Below, piece after piece: positions 47,453 through 57,174 of a DNA stretch of 64,000 nucleotides (position 1 is the first letter of the stretch; each line of letters opens with the position of its first letter). Origin of the DNA: Bacteroidota bacterium. GTDB lineage: Bacteria > Bacteroidota > Ignavibacteria > Palsa-1295. A program made the position numbers and the translations under genes. The stretch spans positions 1-64,000 of the forward strand of contig JAJPIO010000009.1 of the NCBI GenBank assembly GCA_021324735.1. The letters are read 5' to 3'. The notes under the pieces were generated by a model, which was not told the origin of the DNA, did no database searches, and worked only from the letters and a program-made list of their open reading frames with translations.

Positions 47453-47465
47453 TTAGTAAGAGGCA

Positions 47466-47621
47466 GTGAACGGATAGTGGATAGTGGAAAACGGATAGTG
47501 GTGAATGGTAAAGACGCAATCGCTTCAACTCACCACTCATCGTTCACCATTCATCGTTACCACTCATCATTCACCATTCATCGTTCACCATTCTCAACTA
47601 TCCTCTATCCACTCTCAAGTA
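47466..47621. repeat. cluster of degenerate short repeats forming an inverted array
   Basis: The left part repeats GGATAGTGG and GTGGTGAATGG units. The right part carries many complementary units (CACTCATCGTTCACC, ATTCATCGTT, CTATCCTCTATCCAC). The centre is TAAAGACGCAATCGCTTCAACT. It is non-coding; reading frames through it are artefacts of the repeat. It lies between a terminator and lipB. Confidence 0.75.
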
Positions 47622-47655
47622 AACCCTAACCCCTTTACTCGGTGTTAGGCGATTC

Positions 47656-48339
47656 ATGCGCCTGATCTCGCTCGGTCTGACCCCTTACGAACAAGCCTGG
47701 AAGCTCCAGAAGGAGTTATTTCAGGGCGTTGTGGAGTCGCGGGAAGAGGATACGCTCATTCTGGTCGAGCATACGCCGGTCTATACGTTCGGTCGTGCCA
47801 GCGACCGGAGCGCCGAAGGTGCACCGACCAATTTTCTATTAAGCAATGAGATGCTCCAACAGATCGGAGCAGAAAAATTCGAGATCGAGCGCGGCGGAGA
47901 TGTGACATATCACGGTCCGGGGCAATTGGTCGGGTATCCGATATTAAACCTCGCGCATTTCAAAGAAGACTTAGGCTGGTATCTTCGCTCGCTCGAAGAG
48001 ACGATCATCGAAGTCCTGAAGACGTATGGCATCGAGGGTTTTCGCGTTGCTGGCCGCACCGGTGTTTGGACGGGAGCTGCAAACCGAGAAGAGAAGATCT
48101 GTGCTATTGGAGTGCGTGCCTCAAGATGGTGTACCATGCATGGCTTCGCGTTCAACGTCAATACGGATCTTTCATATTTCAATTACATTATCCCGTGCGG
48201 CATCTCTGACCGGGGAGTAACGAGCTTAAAGAAGGTATTGGGCCCCGAAGTACCGTTCGAAGAAGTACGTGAGCGGTATATTGCTGCGTTCGAGGATGTG
48301 TTCGAAGTCGATCTTGTCAGTTCTCTCATTCAGCTATGA
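47656..48339 (+). CDS. lipB: lipoyl(octanoyl) transferase
   Basis: A 227-aa enzyme that moves octanoate from acyl carrier protein to lipoyl domains. It shows RGGDVTYHGPGQLVGYPIL, Lys147 in KICAIGVRASRW and catalytic Cys181 in IIPCGISDRGVTSL. It supplies lipoylation for 2-oxoacid dehydrogenases, relevant to the fused E1 encoded 2.3 kb downstream. The stop overlaps the next start by four bases. Confidence 0.95.
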   Translation: MRLISLGLTPYEQAWKLQKELFQGVVESREEDTLILVEHTPVYTFGRASDRSAEGAPTNFLLSNEMLQQIGAEKFEIERGGDVTYHGPGQLVGYPILNLAHFKEDLGWYLRSLEETIIEVLKTYGIEGFRVAGRTGVWTGAANREEKICAIGVRASRWCTMHGFAFNVNTDLSYFNYIIPCGISDRGVTSLKKVLGPEVPFEEVRERYIAAFEDVFEVDLVSSLIQL

Positions 48340-49619
48340 AAAAGATCATTGTCGTTGTTGCGCTCGTTGTTTTGGCAGGAGTGAGAGCTTTTGCACAGCC
48401 CTCTAAAGAAGTAGCGAGCCGCATCGATCAGGTCGCGGCGCTCTTCCGCGATAATCCTACAGGATACGATACGTTATTCACGAGCGGATTTTTAGCGGAA
48501 GTACCTGCCGATCGTCTGACGGCGATCTTTTCGCCATACTATACTTCATACGGTAAGATCGTCGGCTGGAATTACATCGACTCTTCCCATCAGTGGAGTG
48601 CGAAAGCGCGGCTGAGAACCTCTAAACACTATACGATCGAGCTTACGATCGATCTGGCAGATTCCGGTTCGCATCTGATCGACGGATTGCTCTTAGGCTT
48701 GGCCAGCCCCGAGTTAAAATCGCTTGCAGAAGTTCGCAACAAGTTTGCGAAGATGCGCGGGGTTACAGCAATGATGATTGCTCGCTTGCAGGACGATGGG
48801 AAGATTGTACCAATAGAGGAATATAATCCCGATACGGCGCTCGCTATCGGTTCGGCATTCAAGCTCTACGTGCTGGCAACACTACTAAAAGATATCAATG
48901 CCGGGAAGCGCCATTGGGATGATGTGATCGTTTTGGATTCTGCTTCGCGCTCATTTCCATCAGGTCAGATGCATGAGTGGCCGGTTGGTACTCCTGTAAC
49001 GCTGGCTACAGCTGCGGCAATGATGATCTCTATTAGCGATAATACAGCAGCCGATCTTCTCATACATACGCTCGGTCGGGAGCACGTTGAAGCAATGCTA
49101 TCGGAGGCGGGCAACTCGCACGCCGATCTCGATAAACCGTTTCTTACTACCCAGGAAGCGTTTAAGCTCAAAGAAACGAACCACGATCTGGGATCGAGAT
49201 ATATCACTCTTTCGCAGGAAAAAAAGCGTGCGTTTTTAGATCGAGAGGTCGCACCGTTTCCACATGATAGCATCGGCCATGTGGAAGGCTTGATCGATAA
49301 AGTAGAGTGGTTCGCATCGCCGCGAGATATTGCGAACGTGTATAAGTATATACTCGAGCATTCGAAGAGCGGGGAAGGTGCGAAAGTGCGTGGCATCCTC
49401 GCAATAAATCCCGGTCTCTCGATCGATAAATCGCGATGGGATTACGTTGGCTATAAAGGTGGCTCCGAGCCCGGTGTGCTCAACATGTCCTTTCTGCTAC
49501 ACTCCAAACTAAATGGCGGGTGGTATGTGATCACTGCATCGTGGAATGATGCGGGCGCACCGCTTAAAGATACGCAGTTCTACGGCATCGTTCAGCGGAT
49601 GATCGAACTCGCGCAGTAA
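48336..49619 (+). CDS. class A beta-lactamase-fold serine hydrolase
   Basis: A 427-aa protein with signal peptide (1-20). An N-terminal domain (about 25-130) resembling a DUF3887/NTF2-like module precedes the serine hydrolase domain. Catalytic motifs: SAFK at 173-176, SDN at 234-236 and KGG at 374-376. It is larger than true class A lactamases and may act on cell-wall peptides or other esters/amides; antibiotic hydrolysis is not implied. It is coupled to lipB and to the kinase-like gene two bases downstream. Confidence 0.88.
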   Translation: MKKIIVVVALVVLAGVRAFAQPSKEVASRIDQVAALFRDNPTGYDTLFTSGFLAEVPADRLTAIFSPYYTSYGKIVGWNYIDSSHQWSAKARLRTSKHYTIELTIDLADSGSHLIDGLLLGLASPELKSLAEVRNKFAKMRGVTAMMIARLQDDGKIVPIEEYNPDTALAIGSAFKLYVLATLLKDINAGKRHWDDVIVLDSASRSFPSGQMHEWPVGTPVTLATAAAMMISISDNTAADLLIHTLGREHVEAMLSEAGNSHADLDKPFLTTQEAFKLKETNHDLGSRYITLSQEKKRAFLDREVAPFPHDSIGHVEGLIDKVEWFASPRDIANVYKYILEHSKSGEGAKVRGILAINPGLSIDKSRWDYVGYKGGSEPGVLNMSFLLHSKLNGGWYVITASWNDAGAPLKDTQFYGIVQRMIELAQ

Positions 49620-49620
49620 C

Positions 49621-50151
49621 ATGTCTTCCTTTCCATTTAAGCATATTTGCGTCATTGGTACTTCCGGAAGCGGGAAGACAACGTTCGCGCGCGTACTTGC
49701 AGAGAAGATTGGCGGCGACCACATCGAACTCGATGCGTTGTATCATGGCCCCAATTGGAGCGAGCCGACTGAGGAAGAATTTACCGCACGGATAAGGAAT
49801 GCGATGAAGAGTGAGCGGTGGATCATCGATGGCAATTATATTAGTCGTGCCAGTCAGCTCCAATATGCTGACCTCATTGTCTGGTTGGATTATTCTTTTG
49901 TGCGCGTTTTGAGCAGAATCGCCCGTCGAACATTGAAGCGTCTGATCACAAATGAAGAGTTGTGGAATGGCAATAAGGAATCGTGGCGCTTGGCATTGAC
50001 CAAAAATGGAATGATCTATTGGGTCCTGCATACGTACTCTCGTCGGCGTCGGGAATTCCCGGTGATGCTGAGCTCGAAATATTCGCACATCGCCCAACAA
50101 CGATTTCAGCGCCCTCGAGATGCCGATGAGTGGCTTCGTAGTATTTCATAG
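49621..50151 (+). CDS. small P-loop kinase, adenylate-kinase/FlaR-like
   Basis: A 176-aa protein with Walker A GTSGSGKT at 13-20, then ELDALYHGPNW, a stretch common in proteins annotated as topology modulation or FlaR-like, and SERWIIDGNY. It is probably a nucleotide or small-molecule kinase; the substrate is unknown. It starts one base after the hydrolase stop. Confidence 0.82.
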   Translation: MSSFPFKHICVIGTSGSGKTTFARVLAEKIGGDHIELDALYHGPNWSEPTEEEFTARIRNAMKSERWIIDGNYISRASQLQYADLIVWLDYSFVRVLSRIARRTLKRLITNEELWNGNKESWRLALTKNGMIYWVLHTYSRRRREFPVMLSSKYSHIAQQRFQRPRDADEWLRSIS

Positions 50152-50235
50152 TATACTGTAGAGTTGTAATACTCAGCTTTTAAGTGCGCGGCACGTTGCT
50201 TGTAGTTTTCCGCTCAAAACTAATTAAGGAAAGCG

Positions 50236-50637
50236 ATGACAAAAAAACTACATCTTCACTTGCTTGCAGCGATTCTGTCGATCGCTGTTGTGCTCGGCGG
50301 TTGCTCGAGCTCACAAAATTCCCAGGCTGGGACGACGTACACTCGTACTGCGAATGGCAGTTATGTCACAGTACTCGAAGACGAATACCACATCCATATG
50401 CCGGCTGCCTTTCCGGCTGGTGTCGTGACGTTCCACATCACGAATCAAGGGCAGCATAATCACAACTTTAAGATCAGCGGTAATGGTGTAGAACAGCAAT
50501 TACCGGCAGACCTTCTGCCGGGTACGTCCGCCGATATGACGGTATCGCTGCCACCGGGGTCGTATCGTGTGATCTGCCCGTTGTTAGGCCACGCCGATCT
50601 TGGCATGCGCCTCGACGTGACGACGTTCACACCGTAA
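50236..50637 (+). CDS. cupredoxin-domain lipoprotein
   Basis: A 133-aa protein with lipobox LGGC (Cys23) and a single blue-copper-type beta sandwich. Candidate copper ligands are His76 (HNHNF), Cys114, His119 and Met124 (CPLLGHADLGM), the full type 1 set. It is probably an envelope-anchored electron carrier, possibly between quinol oxidation and oxidase; the partner is not shown by context. A convergent hairpin follows. Confidence 0.85.
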   Translation: MTKKLHLHLLAAILSIAVVLGGCSSSQNSQAGTTYTRTANGSYVTVLEDEYHIHMPAAFPAGVVTFHITNQGQHNHNFKISGNGVEQQLPADLLPGTSADMTVSLPPGSYRVICPLLGHADLGMRLDVTTFTP

Positions 50638-50652
50638 GAAAGTAGCGTGAAT

Positions 50653-50682
50653 AAAAAAGGGATGATCTGTGACCATCCCTTT
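50653..50682. terminator. terminator between convergent genes
   Basis: AAAGGGATG (50656-50664) / CATCCCTTT (50674-50682), loop of nine. On the minus strand it is followed by a T run, so it probably ends the fused E1 transcript, and possibly also serves the plus strand. Confidence 0.75.
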
Positions 50683-50686
50683 GCTG

Positions 50687-53209
50687 TTAATTAAGCTCGG
50701 GATATTTTATCGGGTCGCTTTCATGCATCATATCATAGATGCGTTCGAACAGCGATTCCATGTTCGGCTTCGAAAAGTAGTCGCCATCTGAACCATAGGC
50801 TGGGGCATGCTCTGTACCGGTAATGGTAACCGGATCGGAATCGAGATAACGATAGCCACCTTGTTTTTCAAGGACCTCTCGCATCATGTATGCTGTGGCC
50901 CCTCCGGGGACGTCTTCATCCGCAAAGACAATGCGATTCGTCTTTTTTAACGAATCCCCGATCATTCCATAGCGGTCGAACGGAAGCAGCGTTTGCACGT
51001 CGATCACTTCGACAGATATATCGAACTTGGCAAGCTCTTCTGCGGCTTCCATTGCAATACGGCACATCGCACCATAAGTCACGAGTGTGACGTCCGTGCC
51101 GTGACGTAAAATTTCCGGTACGCCAAGAGGAACGGTAAACTCGGCAATATTAGCGGGGATGGTCTCCTTAATTCGATAGGAGTTCAATACCTCTACAATA
51201 AGCGCCGTGTCATCCGAACGGAGCATCGTATTGTAAAAGCCCGCAGCCTGCGTCATATTGCGGGGGACCAGCACATACATACCTCGCAAAGCGCTGAGGA
51301 TCATGGCCATCGGCGAACCGGAGTGCCACACACCTTCCAGGCGGTGACCACGCGTACGAACGATCACCGGTGCTTTTTGTCCACCTTTGGTGCGCCAGCG
51401 AAGTGTCGATAGATCGTCCGCCATGGGCTCCAGTGCGAACAGCAAGTAATCGATGTATTGGATCTCTGCGATCGGACGGAGACCTCGCATCGCAGCGCCG
51501 ATTGCCTGACCGAGGATCGTGGCTTCTCGAATACCCGTGTCCGTTACGCGCAGTTCGCCATGCTTGGCTTGAAGATCTTCAAATGCTTTATTGACGTCAC
51601 CGATAACGCCGACGTCCTCGCCAATTGCAAAAAGCCTTGGCTCACGAGTAAGCGCAGCATCGAAACATGCTTGCAGGACCTGACGGCCATCGACGCGGGA
51701 TTCATCCCCGTTATAGATCGGCTTAATTTCTTCAACGAGAAGAGCAGACTCTGCTGACTCACTATAAATATGGGAGGAATACTCATCATAGTGTCGAGCA
51801 TCAGCCGCCCGTTTCCAGCTTGCTAATTCTTGCACGGGCCGTAGATTCGGGTTACGCGCTGCTCGAATTACCTGGCCGACCGCCTGATAAATATCCTTTT
51901 GGATCGGCTCTTTGATCGAATTGAGAGAGTCCTTTATTGCGCGAACTTCATCGCCATTCGGAATTTCATTCGCAATACGATCGAAAAGTTCGCTGACCTC
52001 CTGAATGTCTTTGCGAATTGGAGTGAGATAAGCCGTCCATGCCGCCGCTTTTGCATCATCGACGATCTTCTTATCCTCGGCATCGATGGTGTCCATTTCC
52101 TCGGCTGTTGCAATACCGACCGAGATCATCCACGAACGCATTCGCTTTACACAATCGTGTTCGTCTTCCCAGGCAAGCCGCTCTTTCGATTTATAGCGCT
52201 CATGACTTCCCGACGTCGAATGGCCCTGCGGCTGTGTAAGCTCTTTGATATGAAAGAGCACCGGCGTATGCTCGCGGCGCGACCGTTCGACACCTTCACG
52301 ATACGCTTCTAAAAGCGCCGGGTAATCCCAGCCATTTACTCTATAAATGAGATAGCCTTCGCCATGTTCATCGGTTTCGAAGCCGCTAAGTATCGCTGAA
52401 ATATCTTCTTTTGTCGTTTGGTACTTTGCTGGTACGCTGATGCCATAACCGTCATCCCACACGCTGATCGCCATTGGGATGCGTAATACACCGGCTGCAT
52501 TGAACGCTTCCCAGAACAACCCCTCGGATGTGGAAGCATTACCGATGGTACCAAACGCTACCTCGTTACCGTGATCGGAAAATTGTTCGAAGCCGTGCTG
52601 AAGCTCAGGCGTATTACGGAAGAGTTTCGACGCATAGGCAAGTCCGACCAACCGAGGCATTTGACCGCTCGTTGGCGAAATATCGGCAGAAGAATTCTTC
52701 TGAGTCATCACATTCTTCCATGAGCCGTCCTCATTGAGGCTGCGTGTTGCAAAATGACCGTTCATCATGCGGCCGGCACTTGCTGGCTCAGCTTCGACGC
52801 TCGTGTGAGCATAAAGTTGTGCGAAGAACTCCTGGACCGAGCAGAGTCCGGCGGCCATCATAAAGGTCTGGTCGCGATAATAGCCGCTGCGCCAGTCGCC
52901 GTTCTTAAAGGCGCGCGCCATTGCCACCTGTGGCACTTCCTTGCCATCGCCAAAGATGCCGAACTTTGCTTTACCGGTGAGCACTTCACGGCGGCCAAGC
53001 AGACTCGCAAGCCGGCTCTGGTGCGCTACGCGATAGTCTTGTAAAATCTCTTCGCGTGTAAGACCTGTGTTATTTTCCACAGAGGAAGTGGATGTTTTCT
53101 TAGAGTGAGATTGGCCATTCGTCGCGGAGCCATTGGAGGACTCGCGGGGGAGGATAGACGAGGCAGCGCCCGTCTTTACGGCCTTCGATTTCGATACATT
53201 TGTGGGCAT
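50687..53209 (-). CDS. fused 2-oxoacid dehydrogenase E1 alpha/beta
   Basis: 840 aa from the ATG at 53209 (a TTG five codons upstream is possible). The N-terminal 55 residues are a Ser/Lys-rich, probably disordered leader. The alpha-like half (to about 430) holds the thiamine diphosphate region, here GTIGNASTSEG and SVWDDGYGIS in place of the usual GDG-NN. The beta-like half (about 490-830) contains GEDVGVIGDVNKAFEDL and ADEDVPGGATAYM. Such fusions serve branched-chain or pyruvate-type dehydrogenase complexes; E2 and E3 are not in the window. Which oxoacid is used cannot be read. Confidence 0.9.
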   Translation of the reverse strand: MPTNVSKSKAVKTGAASSILPRESSNGSATNGQSHSKKTSTSSVENNTGLTREEILQDYRVAHQSRLASLLGRREVLTGKAKFGIFGDGKEVPQVAMARAFKNGDWRSGYYRDQTFMMAAGLCSVQEFFAQLYAHTSVEAEPASAGRMMNGHFATRSLNEDGSWKNVMTQKNSSADISPTSGQMPRLVGLAYASKLFRNTPELQHGFEQFSDHGNEVAFGTIGNASTSEGLFWEAFNAAGVLRIPMAISVWDDGYGISVPAKYQTTKEDISAILSGFETDEHGEGYLIYRVNGWDYPALLEAYREGVERSRREHTPVLFHIKELTQPQGHSTSGSHERYKSKERLAWEDEHDCVKRMRSWMISVGIATAEEMDTIDAEDKKIVDDAKAAAWTAYLTPIRKDIQEVSELFDRIANEIPNGDEVRAIKDSLNSIKEPIQKDIYQAVGQVIRAARNPNLRPVQELASWKRAADARHYDEYSSHIYSESAESALLVEEIKPIYNGDESRVDGRQVLQACFDAALTREPRLFAIGEDVGVIGDVNKAFEDLQAKHGELRVTDTGIREATILGQAIGAAMRGLRPIAEIQYIDYLLFALEPMADDLSTLRWRTKGGQKAPVIVRTRGHRLEGVWHSGSPMAMILSALRGMYVLVPRNMTQAAGFYNTMLRSDDTALIVEVLNSYRIKETIPANIAEFTVPLGVPEILRHGTDVTLVTYGAMCRIAMEAAEELAKFDISVEVIDVQTLLPFDRYGMIGDSLKKTNRIVFADEDVPGGATAYMMREVLEKQGGYRYLDSDPVTITGTEHAPAYGSDGDYFSKPNMESLFERIYDMMHESDPIKYPELN

Positions 53210-53263
53210 CGGGCGCGTAAACAATCGCCGGAGAGCTTTTCTTCCCCAGCTGATTTAAACGCT

Positions 53264-53911
53264 TTAATCCCGATAACGCTCTAAAACTTCCGGGTACGTG
53301 GTATCAAAATCGGTCGAACTTTGCACGCTAAACCCGAGGTCGTGAATGAGGCCGTCATTAATGCCGTAGATCCATCCATGCACGCGCAGTTGTTGCCGTC
53401 GCTGCCAGGCATCCTGCACGATGTTTGTTTGGCACACATGCTTGACCTGTTCGATGACATTTAGCTCGGCAAGTTTCGCGCGAGCGGTGACCTCATCTTC
53501 CGCTTTGTCGATAATATCGTGGTGATGATCGCGAACATCCTGCACATGCCGAAGCCAATTATCGATAAGACCCAAACGTAAGTTATTGTACGCAGCCAGG
53601 ACGCCGCCACAACCATAGTGGCCGCATACGATCACGTGCTCGACATTCAATACATCGATCGCATACTGTAAGACCGACAGGCAATTGAGGTCGGTAGGAA
53701 TAACGATATTGGCTACATTGCGATGTACGAACATTTCGCCGGGCAGGAGACCTACGATCTCATTCGCGGGTACTCGGCTATCGGCGCAGCCGATCCACAA
53801 ATATTTCGGAGTATGTTGTTTTCCAAGTTCACTAAAAAAAGACGGTCGTTCGGCTGTAATACCGGCTACCCACTTACGATTATTTTCGATGAGATGCTCT
53901 AACCCGCTCAC
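53264..53911 (-). CDS. beta-class carbonic anhydrase
   Basis: A 215-aa enzyme interconverting CO2 and bicarbonate. Zinc ligands and catalytic residues: Cys42, Asp44 and Arg46 in CADSRVPANE, then His98 and Cys101 in CGHYGCGGV. The length is that of the Can/CynT type. It lies upstream of the fused E1 on the same strand with a 54-bp gap, which may link bicarbonate supply to decarboxylation or carboxylation chemistry. Confidence 0.95.
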   Translation of the reverse strand: MSGLEHLIENNRKWVAGITAERPSFFSELGKQHTPKYLWIGCADSRVPANEIVGLLPGEMFVHRNVANIVIPTDLNCLSVLQYAIDVLNVEHVIVCGHYGCGGVLAAYNNLRLGLIDNWLRHVQDVRDHHHDIIDKAEDEVTARAKLAELNVIEQVKHVCQTNIVQDAWQRRQQLRVHGWIYGINDGLIHDLGFSVQSSTDFDTTYPEVLERYRD

Positions 53912-54001
53912 ATTCCCTCCTTGACTAGATCCAGGCGACGCATAAAAACGGTTAGAGGCCGAGGGCGTTCCGGAAACCGTAGCCGTTTGTAGATCGAAAA
54001 G

Positions 54002-56014
54002 TTATCGGACTAATAACAAGGGTAAGTTCGTTACACCAAATGCGGTCGATAGCCGAATAATTTTTGGACCGGTAGGAAGGTCTGATAGATCGATCTTGAT
54101 AGAACCCGTTCGAATCGAAGTAGCGGAGTGAAGTTCGGCAATGCCTAAGTTATTCATTATGTCGATAGTGACATCTTCATTCGGTGCGAGGTTATTGGTG
54201 AAAATTTCAATCACATTCGTTGCCGGATTTGGAGCAACACTAAACGCAGGCACCGAACCAGTTCTCATATATCCCGAGAGTAACGGTTGACCGCAATTGC
54301 CGTTGCCACAGATCTGGCTGACCGTACCTTGAACGATCCCGCAAAAGGATGTGTCGGGGAAGAACCGTGCTGAGTCGAATGTAACATTCGCACAATTTTG
54401 CGCCGTCGGATAAAACTTGAAGTGAAGCAACGCGATCGTGCTATCCATCGCAAGGCCAGCCGTTGCCTGGATATGGACCGTCGACATACCAGGCACTGAC
54501 GGCTCTTTATCGATACGACCTTCACCCACATTATAGGCTCCGTCAAACACCAAGACCGAAGTATCGTACTTCATTCTAAGATCGAATGCTGACGGAATGT
54601 CGCGGTCCGTTTTGATGGGAAGTATCATGTCGCCGATCGTATCCGTCGTAATGGACTGGGCAAGCAGTCGAATCATCGCTTTATCAGTGCCGTGTCCGCC
54701 GAGATCAAGATTCATGGTCGTGCCATCCGAGAGCTGCACGACGAGCGTCGCAGAATAATCTCGGTCGGCATCCGGCATAAACAGTACGACTTCCGAATCA
54801 AGCGCTGTGAGATTCGCGGACGCGACGTGCTCGAGCGCATAATACTCGGAGTCCGGCCCGGTAATATGCTGCGACGCGATCGTGGGCGGAGTGCAAATAA
54901 AGCCGGAGGAGGGAAGCACAACGGCACTTGCCGATCTCGTTTCGCAACCGGCAAGCGTATCGCTCGCAAACAGTTTCGCGACCGACAGCGCCGGCGCTCG
55001 ATAAACATCCGGAATTTCCACTCCGCCGGAATTCTCCGTTCGCCATATACTACCATTTGCGTCGACCACGATCAGCAGGCTATCGTTAATGGCACAAAGT
55101 GACCGCATATCGACGCCACAATTCGGGCCACCGATCGACTTCCATGCGGACTGATCGTACCGGAACACTCCGCCGGTCGACGTTGCGGTGTAGATGACAT
55201 GCTTGCCTTCCGCGAGCGAGCCACTAAAGAACTCCGGATCGCTCGAGATACTGATCTGCCATGATGTTCCGCCATCCGTCGACGTAATAATATTCGACTG
55301 GTCCTGTGGCTCGAAGCCTTCATTCGTCATGTACATCGTGCCCTGGCACGAATCGAACATAACCGTATAGCTATCCGAAGAAAATTGGCCGGGCAGGCTT
55401 CGCCATGTTGCGCCGCGATCCGTCGAGCGATAGAGCACACCAAAGAAATCGCCCCAATTCACAAAGGACGACGCCAGCAAGTAGAGGTCACCCTTATGGT
55501 AGACGATCTGCGAGGCGTTCGAATCCACGCGCTGAATGCTCCAGTAGGCGCCGCCATCGTTACTCAAGTAAACTTCGCCGCCAAAATCGGCGACGGCAAT
55601 GCGCCTCGGCGAAGAAAGCAACGTAACGCTTGCCACCGCATTGATCTGGTTATCGAGCGTATCCATCCAATGCCGGCCGCCATCGGTCGTCAGGAAGGCG
55701 CCGAAATAGGTCGTCACGATGCCGGTATTCCGGTCGAAGAACTGGATATCGTTAATGCGGTCGCCGCTTTCGCGGAAATCAAGCGGGACGCTCTGCCAGG
55801 TTCTGCCGCTATCGGCCGAGCGGAGCAGGTTCTTACATCCGGCCCAAACCACGCCATCGCAATAGGTGATCGCCGTATTCTCTACGTTATCGCGCAGGAT
55901 CGCGCGCGGGCTTACCACGGACCATTGCGCCACACTAGGCGCGGCGGCCAGTTGCACTGCGGTCAGCAGGAGGGCGATCAGCAGCGCTAACCGCCAACGG
56001 GATACTCTTTCCAT
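54002..56014 (-). CDS. secreted BNR/YCF48-like beta-propeller with T9SS domain
   Basis: 670 aa from the ATG at 56014 (a GTG three codons upstream is possible), with signal peptide (ALLIALLLTAVQLAAA). Residues about 30-330 are repeats of the SxDSGRTWQS/STDGGTSW type found in sortilin/YCF48-like propellers. A cohesin-like or Ig-like region (about 440-580) follows, and the last 80 residues are a Por-type type IX sorting domain (VAPNPATNVIEIF to LPTGPKIIRL). It should be exposed on or released from the surface. Confidence 0.85.
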   Translation of the reverse strand: MERVSRWRLALLIALLLTAVQLAAAPSVAQWSVVSPRAILRDNVENTAITYCDGVVWAGCKNLLRSADSGRTWQSVPLDFRESGDRINDIQFFDRNTGIVTTYFGAFLTTDGGRHWMDTLDNQINAVASVTLLSSPRRIAVADFGGEVYLSNDGGAYWSIQRVDSNASQIVYHKGDLYLLASSFVNWGDFFGVLYRSTDRGATWRSLPGQFSSDSYTVMFDSCQGTMYMTNEGFEPQDQSNIITSTDGGTSWQISISSDPEFFSGSLAEGKHVIYTATSTGGVFRYDQSAWKSIGGPNCGVDMRSLCAINDSLLIVVDANGSIWRTENSGGVEIPDVYRAPALSVAKLFASDTLAGCETRSASAVVLPSSGFICTPPTIASQHITGPDSEYYALEHVASANLTALDSEVVLFMPDADRDYSATLVVQLSDGTTMNLDLGGHGTDKAMIRLLAQSITTDTIGDMILPIKTDRDIPSAFDLRMKYDTSVLVFDGAYNVGEGRIDKEPSVPGMSTVHIQATAGLAMDSTIALLHFKFYPTAQNCANVTFDSARFFPDTSFCGIVQGTVSQICGNGNCGQPLLSGYMRTGSVPAFSVAPNPATNVIEIFTNNLAPNEDVTIDIMNNLGIAELHSATSIRTGSIKIDLSDLPTGPKIIRLSTAFGVTNLPLLLVR

Positions 56015-56173
56015 TTCGGACACGCTCTCTCGGGACTCGTACTCTCGGGGTGGAGTCTCTATAAAGAAGACCCATTAACCATGCAAAAGTAACAGGTAGA
56101 AGTATTAATAAGCGCGAGAATTGAGTTTTGTTTTCATAATTCATTCCTTTAAGAAAGAAATGCCATAAGAATA

Positions 56174-56181
56174 TATTTTTG
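56174..56181 (+). promoter_or_regulatory. TATTTTTG promoter-like element
   Basis: Matches TAnnTTTG, 17 bp before the ATG at 56199. No clear -33 element is present. Confidence 0.3.
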
Positions 56182-56198
56182 TTTTTCGTTTTCATTTC

Positions 56199-57119
56199 AT
56201 GAATAAAGGGCGGGTTCCCGGATTTCCAGAATACTGTAGGAGGTGGCAAAAATTTCCGATCCGTGAAGTTCGCTTGAATGAAGGAACTCCGGATTCAAAC
56301 GGATATGCTTCACATAGCGCAATCCGCGACTCTTTGTTCAAGACGGAGTGGTTCGACTGGCCGGTGAGCGCTGAAATTAAGTACGATCGGCTCATGCTGT
56401 TCCAGCAGGCTGGCATCCTGACGTTCAATATCGATACCATGGTTACCTATGACACAATTGGTGACACGGTGCTGGTGTTTGACACGATTCCCGGCACATT
56501 CACGATCGATTCCTCTCGAAGAACGGATTCGTGCTTTATCGGTTCAGGTATACAAATGAAGTATACGGTCGAATTAGTACACTCCAACAGTCATGTCGAT
56601 ACGGTAGAGCAACTTATTTATAATCCGTATCTCAATAAGTACATTTGGCCGATGACAACGAAGATCGCACACGTCGGCTTTGCCGATGATACGGTGATGC
56701 TCCGCGTTCGCGGTGACTTTACCGGTATACCGGATGCTGATTCGAATGTGGCTTTCCTTCGTGAGATAATGCTCGACACTTATCCGAGTTGGCTCGATAC
56801 GACCGTGGCTATGACGACCGGCGGCGGTTCCCTTTCACCACCGGACACGTGTTTTTATGCTGCGGGACCATTTTCCAATCCCTCGCATCCAGCAGCCAAT
56901 GATGTGTCCATCCTCGTACACTATTGTATAAGTGGTCCGACCATTACGGCTCAAGTATATGATGGGTTAGGAAACCCGGTTGGATCACCATCAACATTCG
57001 TTGCGGACGGTCAGACATGGGACCGCCTTCCCATTACGGCGCCCGGAACCGCAGGATCGTATCACATTCTAGTGACCGCTGGCACCTACTCGACTACACT
57101 GGGTTATGCAGTTTACTAA
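56199..57119 (+). CDS. protein of unknown function, no export signal seen
   Basis: A 306-aa protein beginning MNKGRVPGFPEYCRRW. There is no signal peptide and an in-frame stop lies 11 codons upstream, so no longer start exists. The body is rich in Thr, Asp and Ser with beta-like stretches (TVLVFDTIPGTFTIDSS, VMLRVRGDFTGIPDADSNV), a composition usual for secreted proteins of this group. It may be the remnant of a secreted protein that lost its N-terminus. No family is recognised. A perfect 15-bp terminator follows. Confidence 0.65.
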   Translation: MNKGRVPGFPEYCRRWQKFPIREVRLNEGTPDSNGYASHSAIRDSLFKTEWFDWPVSAEIKYDRLMLFQQAGILTFNIDTMVTYDTIGDTVLVFDTIPGTFTIDSSRRTDSCFIGSGIQMKYTVELVHSNSHVDTVEQLIYNPYLNKYIWPMTTKIAHVGFADDTVMLRVRGDFTGIPDADSNVAFLREIMLDTYPSWLDTTVAMTTGGGSLSPPDTCFYAAGPFSNPSHPAANDVSILVHYCISGPTITAQVYDGLGNPVGSPSTFVADGQTWDRLPITAPGTAGSYHILVTAGTYSTTLGYAVY

Positions 57120-57125
57120 TGCTTC

Positions 57126-57164
57126 AGCTTCGGGAATAGCCTTATGCTATTCCCGAAGCTTTTT
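57126..57164 (+). terminator. strong Rho-independent terminator
   Basis: A perfect 15-bp stem AGCTTCGGGAATAGC/GCTATTCCCGAAGCT, loop CTTAT, then TTTT. Confidence 0.92.
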
Positions 57165-57174
57165 AGAAAAAAAG

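Noticed and set aside
47414-47629. 71-codon frame and its minus-strand counterpart
   Set aside because: It runs through the terminator and degenerate repeat cluster; the peptide is a translation of simple repeat units.
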